64,000 bases of DNA from Parashewanella sp965200795 (GCA_965200795.1 CBDAVB010000043.1:1-64000); one strand, 5' to 3'. Shown: positions 26,771-36,535, counted from the stretch's first letter. The notes: a model not told the origin generated them from the letters alone. Numbers and translations: made by a program.

Positions 26771-29700
26771 ATGAAATTAACCAAAACAATGTTCGCCTTT
26801 GCCGCGCCTTTAGTTATCACTTTAACGTCTGTCGCGGATGATACCGACCTCTATGTCTCAGGCGGCAGCGCCCGCTCAGATAATCGACCTAAGGTGCTGA
26901 TTATTTTTGATACATCGGGCAGTATGGGGACGAACCAATCCGTCAAAGAGTTTTACCCTCGTAACGACAGTATTTCATCCGGCACGCAGCTTTACTATTC
27001 GGTTGATGAGTCGGTGGTACCTTCCGTATCAAGTTCACAAACTTTCAGTAACGCCGTTAATGCTTGTGCTACGTCTTGGCAGTATCTGGATAATTACGGT
27101 GTCTTTACCGGTTACCTGAGAGAGTATCGTTTTACGGGACAAGCCGGAGCCTGGGAAGAGCTGCCTGCCGGTAATGGCGGCAATATTCAGATTATTGATT
27201 GTTATGAGGATATTGATAACAAGAATGCCGGCAATAACGATGCTTCCGCGGACGGTTTCCCGGTTGACGGTGAAGGCAGTCCTGATGATATTGTGAGATA
27301 CGCGCTTATTACCGGCTCATCAACCGACGCCGATAAAAGTAATGCCATAGACCGCGCCATGCTGACTAATTTCGGTATCGGTAAGCCGGTCACGATTTAC
27401 ACCAGAAACTATATTGACTGGTATCACAGCAGTTCAGCCCCGCAAAAAAACTACTCCCGGATGCAAATCGCCAGGCGCGTGATTGAGGATGTGATTGTTA
27501 CCACGCCGGCCGTCGATTTCGGTATCGCGGTATTCAACGCTAATAATAGTTCTATTTATGACGGCGGGCGAATTGTTAAGGCCATTGAGCGTAATGACGA
27601 ATCAACCCGCTCGGTACTGCTGGATGTAATCCCGTCGCTGGATGACCGCGGCTGGACGCCGCTTTGCGAAACGCTATATGAGGCTTACCGTTACTTTTCA
27701 GGCAGCCCGGTCTATTACGGCAATGAGAATATTCAAGGTGACTCCACGCCGAATTTGTCACCGCGTAAGGATCCCGGCGCAGAGAAAAATGGTCAATACG
27801 AATCTCCGCTGGCTGATTCAAACTGCGGCAGCGGGGCGTTTATCATATACATCACCGACGGCTCACCTAACGCGGATAGCGACGCCGACAGTCTGATTGA
27901 AAATTTAACCGGAGCAAACTATTCAGATAAAGTCAGCGGCAGTTATCTGGCCGCGCTCGCCGGCTGGATGAGCCGTAATGACGTTAATACCAATATTGAC
28001 GGTGAGCAGAGCGTTAAAACCTACACTATCGGTTTCAGCAGCGGTGCTGACAGCGCCGGTGAGCTGCTTCGGGAAACGGCGGACAGAGGACAGGGAAAGT
28101 ATTTCCACGCTGATGATAATGTAGAGCTTCAAAGTGCTTTGACCGAATCAATCGGCGAGATTTTACAAACCAGCGCCAGTTTTACCTCACCTTCTATCGC
28201 AACCAATAACTTTGACCGCACCCGAACATTAGACGCGGTTTATTATGCCATGTTCCTGCCGAATAAGGGGCCGAGATGGAGCGGTAATCTAAAAAAATTC
28301 AGAGTGACCTCAAGCGGCAAAGTGGTTGATAAAAAAAACGCTGACGCTTTGGCTGATGACACCGGCATTCTCCCTTCCGCTTGCTCTGTCTGGACGCCAA
28401 GCGATGAATGTAATGACGGTAACGATGTAAATAAAGGCGGCGCGGCCGCGGTTGTAAGAGGTTCAGGTGCAACAAGAACGCTGTATGGTGATTTCGGTAC
28501 CGGTGACACCGGTACTCTGGTGGAGTTCAGCAAAACCAATGCCTCAGCGAAAGCGGGCGGTGACAGTAAACTGGCGCTGCATATGGGCGTCGCGACCTCT
28601 GAATTAGATGAGCATTTTAACTGGGCTAAAGGCATCGATGTTGATGATGATGATAAAGATAATTCCGCTACGGATTATCGTATCGATATCATCGGCGATC
28701 CGCTGCATTCAAAACCGCTCGCGATTAACTACAGTCCGTCAGCGACTCAGCAAGACGTGCGCATATTGATGGGCACCAACCATGGTTTTATGCACATGTT
28801 TAAAGACTCAGGCACCAGTGTTACTGAGTCATGGGCCTTCATGCCTTACGAGTTACTCTCTAACGTCTCGGAATTAAAAGCGAATGTCCCGTCTAATGTT
28901 CATTCGGTTTATGGTCTGGATAGTCCGCCGGTGGCTTATGTTGAGCGAAACGGGGCAACCGTGAGCAAGGCGTGGGCGTTTTTTGGTATGCGCCGCGGCG
29001 GCGGTTCCTACTACGCCCTGAATATCACCGATCCTGACGCGCCTAAATTTATGTGGAAGAAAGACAGCTCTGACTGGGGTGACGAGTTAGGACAAACCTG
29101 GTCTGAGCCGGTCGTCACTAAAATTCCCGGCCGTGATGGCCCCGTGTTAATCATCGGCGCCGGTTACCTGCCTGCCAGTAAAGATACCTCAGGCATCGGA
29201 AGCGCTGACTCTAAAGGCCGAGGCGTTTTTATTGTTGACGCCGAAAGCGGCAGTCTTATTCATCACTTCGGAAGAGGTTCAACAGGCAGTGTGACATCAA
29301 TGCCGGCACTTGAGGACAGCATTCCTAATTCGGTTGCCGTCCTTGACGCTGACGATGACGGCGTAACAGACAGAATTTACGCTTCAGATACCGGCGGAAA
29401 CCTATGGCGAATGGATTTGCCGTCCGCGGATAAAACCAAGTGGACAGCATTTAAGTTTGCCGATTTAGGCGGCAGCTCACTCTCTCAGGACAGGCGATTT
29501 TTTGCCGAGCCGGTGGTGGCTAAAACCGTTATTAAGAATATGACAACGGTAACGGACGACAGCGGCAATTCTCATAATATGTATCAGAATATTCCCTATG
29601 ACGCGGTGGTAATCGGCAGCGGTAACCGCCCGACACCGAAAGACACTCAGCGCACGGATATGTTTTTCACTCTGCAAGACCGAAATATTAAATCGCGGAC

Positions 29701-30205
29701 TTTTTCAGGTTCGGATATACCCGCCCCTCTGGTGCTCAGCGATTTGTATGATATCTCCGCCGGCTCACCCGAAACGAACACTGAACGCATTGCTTTTTCG
29801 TCAAAAAAAGGCTGGTACTACCGTTTTACCGATAACGGTGAAAAAACCTTGGCCGCGGCGGCCATCATCAGCGGTCGGGTGTTCTTCCCGGCTTATGTGC
29901 CGGGGGCTACTGGATCTTCAGGCAATCAATGTCTCATTGCCGGAGAGGGACGCTTATACGCACTGGATCTGCATTTCGGACATCGCAACTTCCGCTGGTT
30001 AACCTGTGACGGTGACTGTAACTCCGATCCCGGTCAAAATCAGCTCCCTTATAAGGTCGTAAAAGGAATTCCCGATACACCAACCATTGTTATTCCGCCC
30101 GGTGATGGTAAGGATAACGGTGACGGTCGCTATATCCCGGGGGTTGAAAAGAAAGTGGCGACAATAAGAAAAATTAAAAGCTTTTACTACTATGTTGAGG
30201 ATTAA
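26771..30205 (+). CDS. pilY1: Type IV pilus tip adhesin / biogenesis factor PilY1
   Basis: This 1144-residue secreted protein has a signal peptide (MKLTKTMFAFAAPLVITLTSVA). A von Willebrand A-like domain follows, with the MIDAS sequence IIFDTSGSMG (DxSxS) at about residues 45-54 and IIYITDGSPNAD later. The C-terminal half is the PilC/PilY1 beta-propeller: MGTNHGFMHMF, RGGGSYYALNITDP, and the calcium-binding loop DADDDGVTDRIYASDTGGNLWRMDL. PilY1 sits at the pilus tip with the minor pilins, promotes assembly, and mediates adhesion and surface sensing. It is the largest gene in the window and is intact, so pilus function appears retained despite genome decay elsewhere. Confidence 0.95.
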   Translation: MKLTKTMFAFAAPLVITLTSVADDTDLYVSGGSARSDNRPKVLIIFDTSGSMGTNQSVKEFYPRNDSISSGTQLYYSVDESVVPSVSSSQTFSNAVNACATSWQYLDNYGVFTGYLREYRFTGQAGAWEELPAGNGGNIQIIDCYEDIDNKNAGNNDASADGFPVDGEGSPDDIVRYALITGSSTDADKSNAIDRAMLTNFGIGKPVTIYTRNYIDWYHSSSAPQKNYSRMQIARRVIEDVIVTTPAVDFGIAVFNANNSSIYDGGRIVKAIERNDESTRSVLLDVIPSLDDRGWTPLCETLYEAYRYFSGSPVYYGNENIQGDSTPNLSPRKDPGAEKNGQYESPLADSNCGSGAFIIYITDGSPNADSDADSLIENLTGANYSDKVSGSYLAALAGWMSRNDVNTNIDGEQSVKTYTIGFSSGADSAGELLRETADRGQGKYFHADDNVELQSALTESIGEILQTSASFTSPSIATNNFDRTRTLDAVYYAMFLPNKGPRWSGNLKKFRVTSSGKVVDKKNADALADDTGILPSACSVWTPSDECNDGNDVNKGGAAAVVRGSGATRTLYGDFGTGDTGTLVEFSKTNASAKAGGDSKLALHMGVATSELDEHFNWAKGIDVDDDDKDNSATDYRIDIIGDPLHSKPLAINYSPSATQQDVRILMGTNHGFMHMFKDSGTSVTESWAFMPYELLSNVSELKANVPSNVHSVYGLDSPPVAYVERNGATVSKAWAFFGMRRGGGSYYALNITDPDAPKFMWKKDSSDWGDELGQTWSEPVVTKIPGRDGPVLIIGAGYLPASKDTSGIGSADSKGRGVFIVDAESGSLIHHFGRGSTGSVTSMPALEDSIPNSVAVLDADDDGVTDRIYASDTGGNLWRMDLPSADKTKWTAFKFADLGGSSLSQDRRFFAEPVVAKTVIKNMTTVTDDSGNSHNMYQNIPYDAVVIGSGNRPTPKDTQRTDMFFTLQDRNIKSRTFSGSDIPAPLVLSDLYDISAGSPETNTERIAFSSKKGWYYRFTDNGEKTLAAAAIISGRVFFPAYVPGATGSSGNQCLIAGEGRLYALDLHFGHRNFRWLTCDGDCNSDPGQNQLPYKVVKGIPDTPTIVIPPGDGKDNGDGRYIPGVEKKVATIRKIKSFYYYVED

Positions 30206-30209
30206 ATAA

Positions 30210-30608
30210 ATGAAATCAGTCAATGGTTTTTCTCTGATCGAACTTATGATTTCAGTGGCGATTCTTGGCATTCTCGCGTCAATCGCTTATCCGTCCTACG
30301 TGGATTATGTCACCAGGGGCGCCCGAGGTGATGCGGTGTCAGGCCTGGTGCATGTCGCTAATCTGCAGGAACAGTATTATCTGGATAATCGCCAGTATGC
30401 TGACAAACTGAAGAGTTTAGGGTTAGACGGTAATTCCTGGGACGTTGAAAACGGTTTATATTCAATTTCAACATCAGCCAAAGACGGTGACGGAGGTTTT
30501 ACTCTAACCGCAAAAGCTCAGGGAGCGCAAAAAACACGGGATACTGAGTGCGGAAAAATCACCTTAACGGCAACCGGAGAGAGAGATCCTGAGGAGTGCT
30601 GGCAATGA
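30210..30608 (+). CDS. pilE: Type IV pilin-like minor pilin PilE
   Basis: This 132-residue protein has the prepilin site NGFSLIELMISVAILGILASIAYPSYVDYV (cut after Gly, Glu at +5), and RGARGDAVSGLVHVANLQEQYYLDNRQYA, typical of PilE minor pilins. A C-terminal Cys pair (ECGKITL, EECWQ) forms the D-region loop. It lies five bases after pilY1 and overlaps the next gene as ATGA. In this operon context it is the PilE-type minor pilin rather than the main PilA subunit. Confidence 0.9.
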   Translation: MKSVNGFSLIELMISVAILGILASIAYPSYVDYVTRGARGDAVSGLVHVANLQEQYYLDNRQYADKLKSLGLDGNSWDVENGLYSISTSAKDGDGGFTLTAKAQGAQKTRDTECGKITLTATGERDPEECWQ

Positions 30609-30904
30609 TAAAGCCGATAATTACAGCCCTGTTGTTAACAACATGTGTCAGCCCGCCGGTTTTCGCCAAAAACGCTTATACGGATCACAAGTGCTATCTG
30701 AATACCACTAAAGGTAAGCATCTGGTGTTTTTCACATGGAAAAAAGGCAGGGCTAAAGCACAAAAAGTGAATCTAATTGCATCTACCGTTGTTATCCGAG
30801 GTGGTCAGGAAGCAAGAGTCAAAAACGTTATTGAATGTAAAAAAATTGATCGAACCTTTAGAAATAAACAAGCCAGAAAGTTAGATGAGAGCTCGATGAG
30901 GTAA
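30605..30904 (+). CDS. TapY2-like small periplasmic protein of the pilus operon
   Basis: This small protein (about 99 residues from ATG 30605) begins with a signal peptide (MIKPIITALLLTTCVSPPVFA). Its mature part has two Cys residues (HKCYLN, IECKK) and a beta-rich centre HLVFFTWKKGRAKAQKVN. Size, signal, the two Cys and the place at the end of a minor-pilin operon match TapY2 of Aeromonas and Shewanella, whose molecular role is not well defined. It overlaps pilE by four bases, so it is translationally coupled. The assignment rests mainly on context and general pattern. Confidence 0.6.
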   Translation: MIKPIITALLLTTCVSPPVFAKNAYTDHKCYLNTTKGKHLVFFTWKKGRAKAQKVNLIASTVVIRGGQEARVKNVIECKKIDRTFRNKQARKLDESSMR

Positions 30905-30940
30905 GCCTTTCGATTTGTTGTGAACTATTACATCTAAAGA

Positions 30941-30970
30941 AAAAGGTAACTAAATTGCTACCTTTTCTGT
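30941..30970. terminator. Bidirectional terminator between pilus operon and DUF885 gene
   Basis: AAAAGGTA at 30941-30948 pairs with TACCTTTT at 30959-30966 around a 10-base loop, with A and T runs on either side; the flanking genes converge. Confidence 0.7.
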
Positions 30971-30980
30971 TTTATGAGTT

Positions 30981-32819
30981 TTACCTGGTTTCAGCCACCC
31001 AGTCATTAACTTTAAGCTCTAACACATCCAGCGGCAGAGGGCCGTTTTTTAAAATCAGAGTGTGGAAGTCCCTGATATCGAATTTATCGCCAAGTTGCTT
31101 TTGAGCTTTATTTCGTAACTCTAAAATTTTAAGCATACCAATCTTATAAGCCGTGGCTTGTGAAGGCATCACAATGTGGCGTTCAACCATTTTCACCGCA
31201 TCAGAAACCGCGTTCGGCGTATTGCTGGTGTAGTATTCGATGCCTTGCTCACGGGTCCATTTTTTCTCATGAATACCGGTATCGACCACCAGACGACACG
31301 CGCGCCACAGCTCCATCGCTAAACGGCCGAAGTCAGAATACGGGTCTTCATATAATCCCATCTCTTTCGGGAAGTACTCGGAATATAACCCCCAGCCTTC
31401 CACATAAGCGGTGTAACGGCCATATTTACGGAAGTCGGGAACGCCTTCAAGTTCCTGCGCGATGGCGATTTGCATGTGATGACCCGGGTTACCTTCGTGG
31501 TAAGCCAGCGCTTCCATCTGGTAAATCGGCATCGCTTTCATATCGTAAAGATTGGCGTAGTACATACCCGGACGAGAGCCATCCGGCGCGGGCTGATTAT
31601 AAAATGCTTTACCCGCCGATTTTTCCCTGAAGGCTTCGACACGCTTTACAATCAAAGGCGCTTTCGGTTTGATTTTAAATACTTCGTCTAAGCGACCGGT
31701 CATATTATCAATGAAAGCGGTAGCTTCGGTTAAGTATTTCTGGCGGCCCTGCTCAGTATCCGGATAGTAGAACCGGTCGTCATCACGCATGAATTTAAAG
31801 AACGCTTGCAGATTACCTTTAAAGTCTACCTTGCGCATGATTTGGCGCATTTCATCATGAATACGAGCCACTTCACTTAGCCCGAGTTCATGAATTTCAC
31901 CGGCTGTCATGTCGGTTGTGGTTGTGCGAGCAAGCGCGTTGTTATAAAACGCCTCGCCTTGCGGTAACTTCCAGGCGCCGTCACGGGTATCGGCTTGCTG
32001 CCGCAAGGTTTTGGTATAAGCGATGAACCTTGTATAAGCCGGGCCCACATTAGCAAGTAAGGCTTGTTTCGCATCATCTGATAAGGTTTGCTCTTGTGCC
32101 GGCTCCAGGTTTAATTTGGCCACTTTTTTCTTAAAATCAGCCCAGAGCACGCTGTCTTCGCCGTCAGTAAACGGCTGGCCTTTAATCAAGTTTTCACTGT
32201 CGGAAATCACATAATTAAAGACAAATTCAGGTGCGATAACGCCTTTATCCGCACGTACTTTCAAAGCGGTCTCTAACTGCTCAAAGCGCTGTTTGATACC
32301 GTTTAAGCGACTGATATAGGCTTGCGCGTCCTTTACATTCGTGATTTGATGCTGGTTAATCAGGAATGACGGTGTGGTTGAGTGAACGCCGTACATTTGG
32401 TTTACCGGATAGCTATGAAAGCGCCATTGATGATCAGCGATAGCATTCTTTAAATTTTGCTTTAACAGGTCATAACTGAGCCTGGTCTGCTGATCGAGTT
32501 TGGCGGCATTAATTTCGAGCAGCTTGTCCAGATGAGCCTGAGCGCGGGTCAGATTTTTCTGATCCGCTTCTTCACTGATTTCATCCCACTTATCATAATC
32601 TTTTTTGATGCCGAGATATGTCTGACTGACAGGACTCGCCATCACATTCTCAAGGAAGATTCGCTCAAATAAGGCGTTGGCTTTCTCACTTTCAGATTGA
32701 TTTTTCCGTACTTCAGCGGCGGCTGACGCTCGCGGTTGCTCTGTACCCGTTGCGGCGCATCCCGCAAGAACTGCGCTCAAAGATAGTGTGACAACACTGA
32801 TTGATGTTTTTAGTTTCAT
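30981..32819 (-). CDS. DUF885-family lipoprotein, probable metallopeptidase
   Basis: The protein has 612 residues and a lipoprotein signal (MKLKTSISVVTLSLSAVLAGC). The body is the DUF885 fold, which is mostly helical and resembles M3/M32-type metallopeptidases. The motif ALAYHEGNPGHHMQIAIAQEL supplies His and Glu residues in a HExxxxH-like arrangement, and YVEGWGLYSEYFPKEMG is the second conserved block. Length is standard. DUF885 enzymes are poorly characterised; peptidase activity is inferred from the fold. It is a single-gene unit facing the pilus operon. Confidence 0.82.
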   Translation of the reverse strand: MKLKTSISVVTLSLSAVLAGCAATGTEQPRASAAAEVRKNQSESEKANALFERIFLENVMASPVSQTYLGIKKDYDKWDEISEEADQKNLTRAQAHLDKLLEINAAKLDQQTRLSYDLLKQNLKNAIADHQWRFHSYPVNQMYGVHSTTPSFLINQHQITNVKDAQAYISRLNGIKQRFEQLETALKVRADKGVIAPEFVFNYVISDSENLIKGQPFTDGEDSVLWADFKKKVAKLNLEPAQEQTLSDDAKQALLANVGPAYTRFIAYTKTLRQQADTRDGAWKLPQGEAFYNNALARTTTTDMTAGEIHELGLSEVARIHDEMRQIMRKVDFKGNLQAFFKFMRDDDRFYYPDTEQGRQKYLTEATAFIDNMTGRLDEVFKIKPKAPLIVKRVEAFREKSAGKAFYNQPAPDGSRPGMYYANLYDMKAMPIYQMEALAYHEGNPGHHMQIAIAQELEGVPDFRKYGRYTAYVEGWGLYSEYFPKEMGLYEDPYSDFGRLAMELWRACRLVVDTGIHEKKWTREQGIEYYTSNTPNAVSDAVKMVERHIVMPSQATAYKIGMLKILELRNKAQKQLGDKFDIRDFHTLILKNGPLPLDVLELKVNDWVAETR

Positions 32820-32931
32820 TGGTTAAGTCCGTTTGGAAAAGTAAGATGATCCTAATCAAGATAAAGGTGAAATTGTTAACATTACTGTTAGTAAATGTTT
32901 CAATTTTAGAGGTTTTGACCGTTAAAATCTT

Positions 32932-33618
32932 TTATATCCTGTTCTCACCGCGGCTAAACGCGATAATCTGGCTGATTTCAGTCAAGCTTCTTCCTGATTC
33001 CCGTCGCCATTGAGTAAATGCGGTATCAGCCGCTTTCATGGCTCTCGCGGTGGTTTTTCCGGAATCAATAATGCCCGTATTCCGCAGGTAAGCCTCAACG
33101 TCAGAAGATAACAGAAAAGTATCAACGCCTGCCTGACGCAGCGCGTAAGCGCCCGTGTTTCCGCCTAATCGTTTACCGTGCTTTTTAAGGTACTCCCACA
33201 GTCCGGTCGTATTGTCCTCAGGCCAGTCCGCGACCATTTTACTGAATGAGCCGTGCTCATAGCCGGTATTGATTAACATCCGGGCGTTGGCCGGTATCGT
33301 CATGACTTTAGTGAGGTGACGAATAATTCTCGGATCGCGGGCTTTGTCCTCCCACTGCTCATCGCAGAGCATTAACAGCAATTCAGGTTTGAAGCCGAAA
33401 AACACCTCTTCGAAGTTATCCCATTTATTCCGGACCACCTGCCAGGATATGCCGCACTGAAAAACTTTCATGGTAAAAACCGCTAACCAGCGGTCATCGG
33501 GAATTTGCAGCAGCGCTTCTTGAGTTAACGGTTTGGATAATAAGCTTTCTAGATTTCGCTCGCCGCCTTTACGCTCAACCGCCCGGTGATAAATAGTCGC
33601 GAATTTTTCTTGTGTCAT
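32932..33618 (-). CDS. DNA-3-methyladenine glycosylase I-like protein
   Basis: This 228-residue helical protein is similar to the Tag family that removes 3-methyladenine from DNA in base-excision repair. Visible blocks are TMKVFQCGISWQVVRNKWDNFEEVFFGF, corresponding to the W..vl.KR..fr.aF region of Tag, then NARMLINTGYEHGSFSKMVADWP and GAYALRQAGVDTFLLSSDVEAYLRNTG, a helix-hairpin-helix-like segment. It belongs to the divergent Tag-like group that lacks the zinc-binding Cys/His of E. coli Tag, so activity is uncertain. Confidence 0.65.
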   Translation of the reverse strand: MTQEKFATIYHRAVERKGGERNLESLLSKPLTQEALLQIPDDRWLAVFTMKVFQCGISWQVVRNKWDNFEEVFFGFKPELLLMLCDEQWEDKARDPRIIRHLTKVMTIPANARMLINTGYEHGSFSKMVADWPEDNTTGLWEYLKKHGKRLGGNTGAYALRQAGVDTFLLSSDVEAYLRNTGIIDSGKTTARAMKAADTAFTQWRRESGRSLTEISQIIAFSRGENRI

Positions 33619-33746
33619 TACGGCTTAAATTCAAAGGAAATAATCGGGTCATTGTACGTTTTATTGAGCAAGAAGAAAGGAGCGGGCGGGATAAACCTGA
33701 GCCCGCGTTTAACCGGGCTTAGGTCGTGCGCCAGAAAACCGCCAAA

Positions 33747-34121
33747 TTAACGTTCACCTTGAACTTCAAAATCATCGCTTTTCAGGCGAGCTTTACCGTC
33801 AGTGCCGATAACCCAGTGCTCACGGTGTACCACACCAAAAGCTTTGTTCATCGTCCATTTCGCAGTCAGAATGTAACCCTCGCCGTCTTCAGCCGGCGTC
33901 CATACGACATCCGTGTATTCAACGTTGGCAAAGCCCTGGTCAATAATGCCTTGCCAGAAGATCCGGATCTCTTGGCGGCCGGTAAAGGTACCGAACGGAC
34001 GAGCTTTCATTACAGTGTTTTCTAAGTACTTTTCCGCGCAACCGGCGGCGTCTTGGTTGTTAAACGCTTTTTGCCAGTCCGCGATTCCCCGCTTACAAAT
34101 TTCTAAACTATTTTGAGACAT
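33747..34121 (-). CDS. SnoaL-like / NTF2-fold protein
   Basis: This 124-residue protein has an alpha+beta cone fold typical of nuclear transport factor 2 relatives. It has an N-terminal helix (RGIADWQKAFNNQDAAGCAEKYLENTV), a GTFTGRQEIRIFWQGII turn-helix, and then paired strands VEYTDVVW, YILTAKWTMNK and HREHWVIGTDGKARLKSDDFEVQGE. Such proteins act as small isomerases, hydrolases or binding proteins, and substrate cannot be predicted. It is transcribed divergently from the LysR regulator 100 bp away and may be its target. Confidence 0.75.
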   Translation of the reverse strand: MSQNSLEICKRGIADWQKAFNNQDAAGCAEKYLENTVMKARPFGTFTGRQEIRIFWQGIIDQGFANVEYTDVVWTPAEDGEGYILTAKWTMNKAFGVVHREHWVIGTDGKARLKSDDFEVQGER

Positions 34122-34227
34122 GACCGACCCCTTTAGTAATCAGCGAAAACCAGTTTAAAAAAATCATTGTTTTTGAAAAACAGAGTAATCAGAATTGATA
34201 GTTAATAAAAACCGAACAATTAAAAAT

Positions 34228-35094
34228 ATGAAACACCTTAAAGGCATGTCAGTTTTCGCTCGCATTGTTGAAGCGGGCTCAATTTCTCAGGCGGCGGAAG
34301 CTTTAGGCGTCTCCAAGTCGGTGATCAGTCAGCAGTTAAAAATTTTAGAGGATGAAATAGGCATTACACTATTAAAGCGTACAACCCGAAAGCAGAGTCT
34401 CACCGCCGCGGGTGAAAATTTTTACCGGTATTGTCAAAGACTGAATAATATCGCGGAAGAAGCTTTATTCAGCGCGAAAGAAAGTTTAAACGAGCCGCAG
34501 GGCAGAGTAAAAATCACCGCGTCAAACGCGCTGATGGATACCATTGTCGCGCCGGCGGTAGCGGGTGTGGTCAAACGTCATCCGAAAATTAAACCGGAAT
34601 TTTTAAGTGCCGACAGGCATGTTGATATCGCGGAAGAACGCATTGACCTGGCGATCCGGGCGGGAAGCTCGAAAGACAGCACCATGAAGCAGCAGCGGAT
34701 CGGCCGCTTCAGAGACGTGTTTTGCGTTCATCAGGCTCTTTATAACTCGGGTGTTGATAACGCCACCCTGTATATCGCCAATAACTGGCAAAGCCGAAAA
34801 ATAGTTCACCGGTTTAAGTCAGCGGATGACGACAGTCAGCTGATTTACGAAAAAGACGCCGATGTATTTTCAAATTCTTATCACACTTGCCTGGCGTTAT
34901 TGAAAGATCAGGTCGGGGTAGGCTTAATCCCGGACTTTTTATTTAATACCGCTGATGAGCTGGTGGAGGTATTTCCTAAATATCAACTTGATATCAATCA
35001 TATTTACGCGATTTATCCTTATGCTCAGCATCTGCCGCCGGCTGTTAAAGCGTGCCTGGATGAAATAAAGACGGTTTTACGAAATTCGAATTAG
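34228..35094 (+). CDS. LysR-family transcriptional regulator
   Basis: This regulator has about 288 residues from ATG 34228 (MKHLKGMSVFARIVEAGSIS). The winged helix-turn-helix is clear: SISQAAEALGVSKSVISQQLKILEDEIG and LLKRTTRKQSLTAAGENFY. It is followed by the periplasmic-binding-like effector domain (VKITASNALMDTIVAPAVAGVV, VDIAEERIDLAIRAGSSKDS), placing it in the CrgA-like branch. A TTG eleven codons upstream is less likely because the HTH normally begins close to the N-terminus. Its divergent neighbour is the SnoaL-like gene. Confidence 0.9.
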   Translation: MKHLKGMSVFARIVEAGSISQAAEALGVSKSVISQQLKILEDEIGITLLKRTTRKQSLTAAGENFYRYCQRLNNIAEEALFSAKESLNEPQGRVKITASNALMDTIVAPAVAGVVKRHPKIKPEFLSADRHVDIAEERIDLAIRAGSSKDSTMKQQRIGRFRDVFCVHQALYNSGVDNATLYIANNWQSRKIVHRFKSADDDSQLIYEKDADVFSNSYHTCLALLKDQVGVGLIPDFLFNTADELVEVFPKYQLDINHIYAIYPYAQHLPPAVKACLDEIKTVLRNSN

Positions 35095-35271
35095 AATTTT
35101 AAACCTGATCCTCCGGCCGCGTTTATTTTTGGCTTATACAAGACGGGGGAAGCGCGGCGCGGTTATTACCGGCATGCGCAACGTTCGATGACTGAACTAA
35201 ATTATCAGCGCCTTGTACCGGCGGTTTTAAGCGGTAACAAACCGGGAATTGATTTCGGGGCGGTTTCCTAA
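35095..35271 (+). other. Startless open frame after the LysR gene, possible gene remnant
   Basis: Directly after the LysR stop, and in the same frame, a 58-codon stretch stays open (AAFIFGLYKTGEARRGYYRH, then LNYQRLVPAVLSGNKPGIDFG) before TAA at 35269-35271. It has no start codon with a ribosome site until an internal ATG. Composition looks coding (Tyr/Gly/Arg-rich, few rare codons). I do not recognise it. It could be the tail of a lost gene or chance. The rest of the 310-bp gap up to the M14 gene shows nothing further. Confidence 0.3.
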
Positions 35272-35404
35272 AGCGCAAGTCGACTTTGACTGAAACAAGG
35301 TGACGCGACTAAAGAACTTATTTCAGTCACCTGCCGTGTCTGGGAAATGTTAACAACGTATTGTACAATGCTCGGCAGTTAAAAATGAACGAGTGAAACT
35401 GAAT

Positions 35405-36532
35405 ATGCGCGTTAGTGATAATTTTGATGGCGGAAATATCCGGGTTGTTAACCTTGAAGACAAAGATGATATACAGCTCGCTATTCGTCCCGATGAAGGC
35501 GGCGAATTCTTACAGTGGTTCAACTTTCGTTTTGAGGGTGAAGTAGGGAAGCAATATACACTTAACATTATCAACGCGGGTACTTCCTCATACACCAAGG
35601 GCTGGGAAGGTTACCGGGCGGTGGCAGCCTATGATCGCCGGAACTGGTTCCGTATTCCTACCGAGTATGAAAACGGTCAGCTGAAAATGCGGATTGAATT
35701 GCAATCTGAAGCGATTCAGATTGCTTACTTCGCGCCATACAGCTATGAGCGTCACTTAGACTTAATCAGCTCCGCTCAAGTTCACCCTGATGTGGCTTTA
35801 GAGCACTTAGGTCTGACCTTAGACGGCCGGGATATGACATTGCTGAAAATCGGTGATGGTGATGAATCTAAAAAGAAAATCTGGATTACCGCTCGTCAGC
35901 ATCCGGGCGAAACTATGGCGCAGTGGTGTGTCGAAGGTTTATTAAATCGGTTGCTCGATCAGGATTGTCCGGTCGCTAAGTCATTACTGAATAAAGCGAA
36001 CTTTTATATCGTACCGAATATGAATCCGGACGGCAGTGTTCGCGGTCATTTAAGAACCAATGCCGCAGGTGTAAACCTAAACCGTGAATGGCAGTCGCCC
36101 TCATCAGAAAAAAGTCCGGAAGTTTACTGTGTCACTAACAAGATGAAAGAAACGGGTGTGGATCTGTTTTATGACGTTCACGGTGATGAAGGTTTACCGT
36201 ACGTGTTTGTCGCGGGCGCGCAAGGGGTGCCGAATTACGATGAGCGCCTGGCTGATCTGCAAAAAGGCTTTGTTTCAGCGTTATTGACGGCAAGTCCGGA
36301 TTTCCAGACTGAATTCGGTTACGACAAAGATGAACCCGGTAAAGCGAACTTAACCATCGCTTCAAACTGGGTGGCTCATACCTTTGACTGCTTAGCTAAC
36401 ACGTTAGAAATGCCGTTCAAAGATAATGATGACTTACCGGATCCCTTTGCCGGCTGGTCACCTGAGAGAAGTGTTTACCTCGGTGAAGCGTCATTAACGG
36501 CTATGTTAGCGGTAGTGGATAAGCTGAGGTAA
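35405..36532 (+). CDS. M14-family zinc carboxypeptidase (cytosolic carboxypeptidase-like)
   Basis: This 375-residue enzyme has an N-terminal beta-sandwich domain (residues about 1-115: NFDGGNIRVVNL...LQWFNFRFEGEVG) and an M14 catalytic domain. Zinc ligands are in ARQHPGETMAQW (His and Glu) and FYDVHGDEGLPY (His). The substrate-binding VNLNREWQ is present, and LANTLEMPFKD supplies the catalytic Glu. This is the CCP/AGBL-like subfamily found in many gammaproteobacteria. No signal peptide is present, so it is cytoplasmic. I prefer ATG 35405, because related proteins start at this point, over GTG 35393. It is followed closely by two small genes. Confidence 0.87.
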   Translation: MRVSDNFDGGNIRVVNLEDKDDIQLAIRPDEGGEFLQWFNFRFEGEVGKQYTLNIINAGTSSYTKGWEGYRAVAAYDRRNWFRIPTEYENGQLKMRIELQSEAIQIAYFAPYSYERHLDLISSAQVHPDVALEHLGLTLDGRDMTLLKIGDGDESKKKIWITARQHPGETMAQWCVEGLLNRLLDQDCPVAKSLLNKANFYIVPNMNPDGSVRGHLRTNAAGVNLNREWQSPSSEKSPEVYCVTNKMKETGVDLFYDVHGDEGLPYVFVAGAQGVPNYDERLADLQKGFVSALLTASPDFQTEFGYDKDEPGKANLTIASNWVAHTFDCLANTLEMPFKDNDDLPDPFAGWSPERSVYLGEASLTAMLAVVDKLR

Positions 36533-36535
36533 GTC

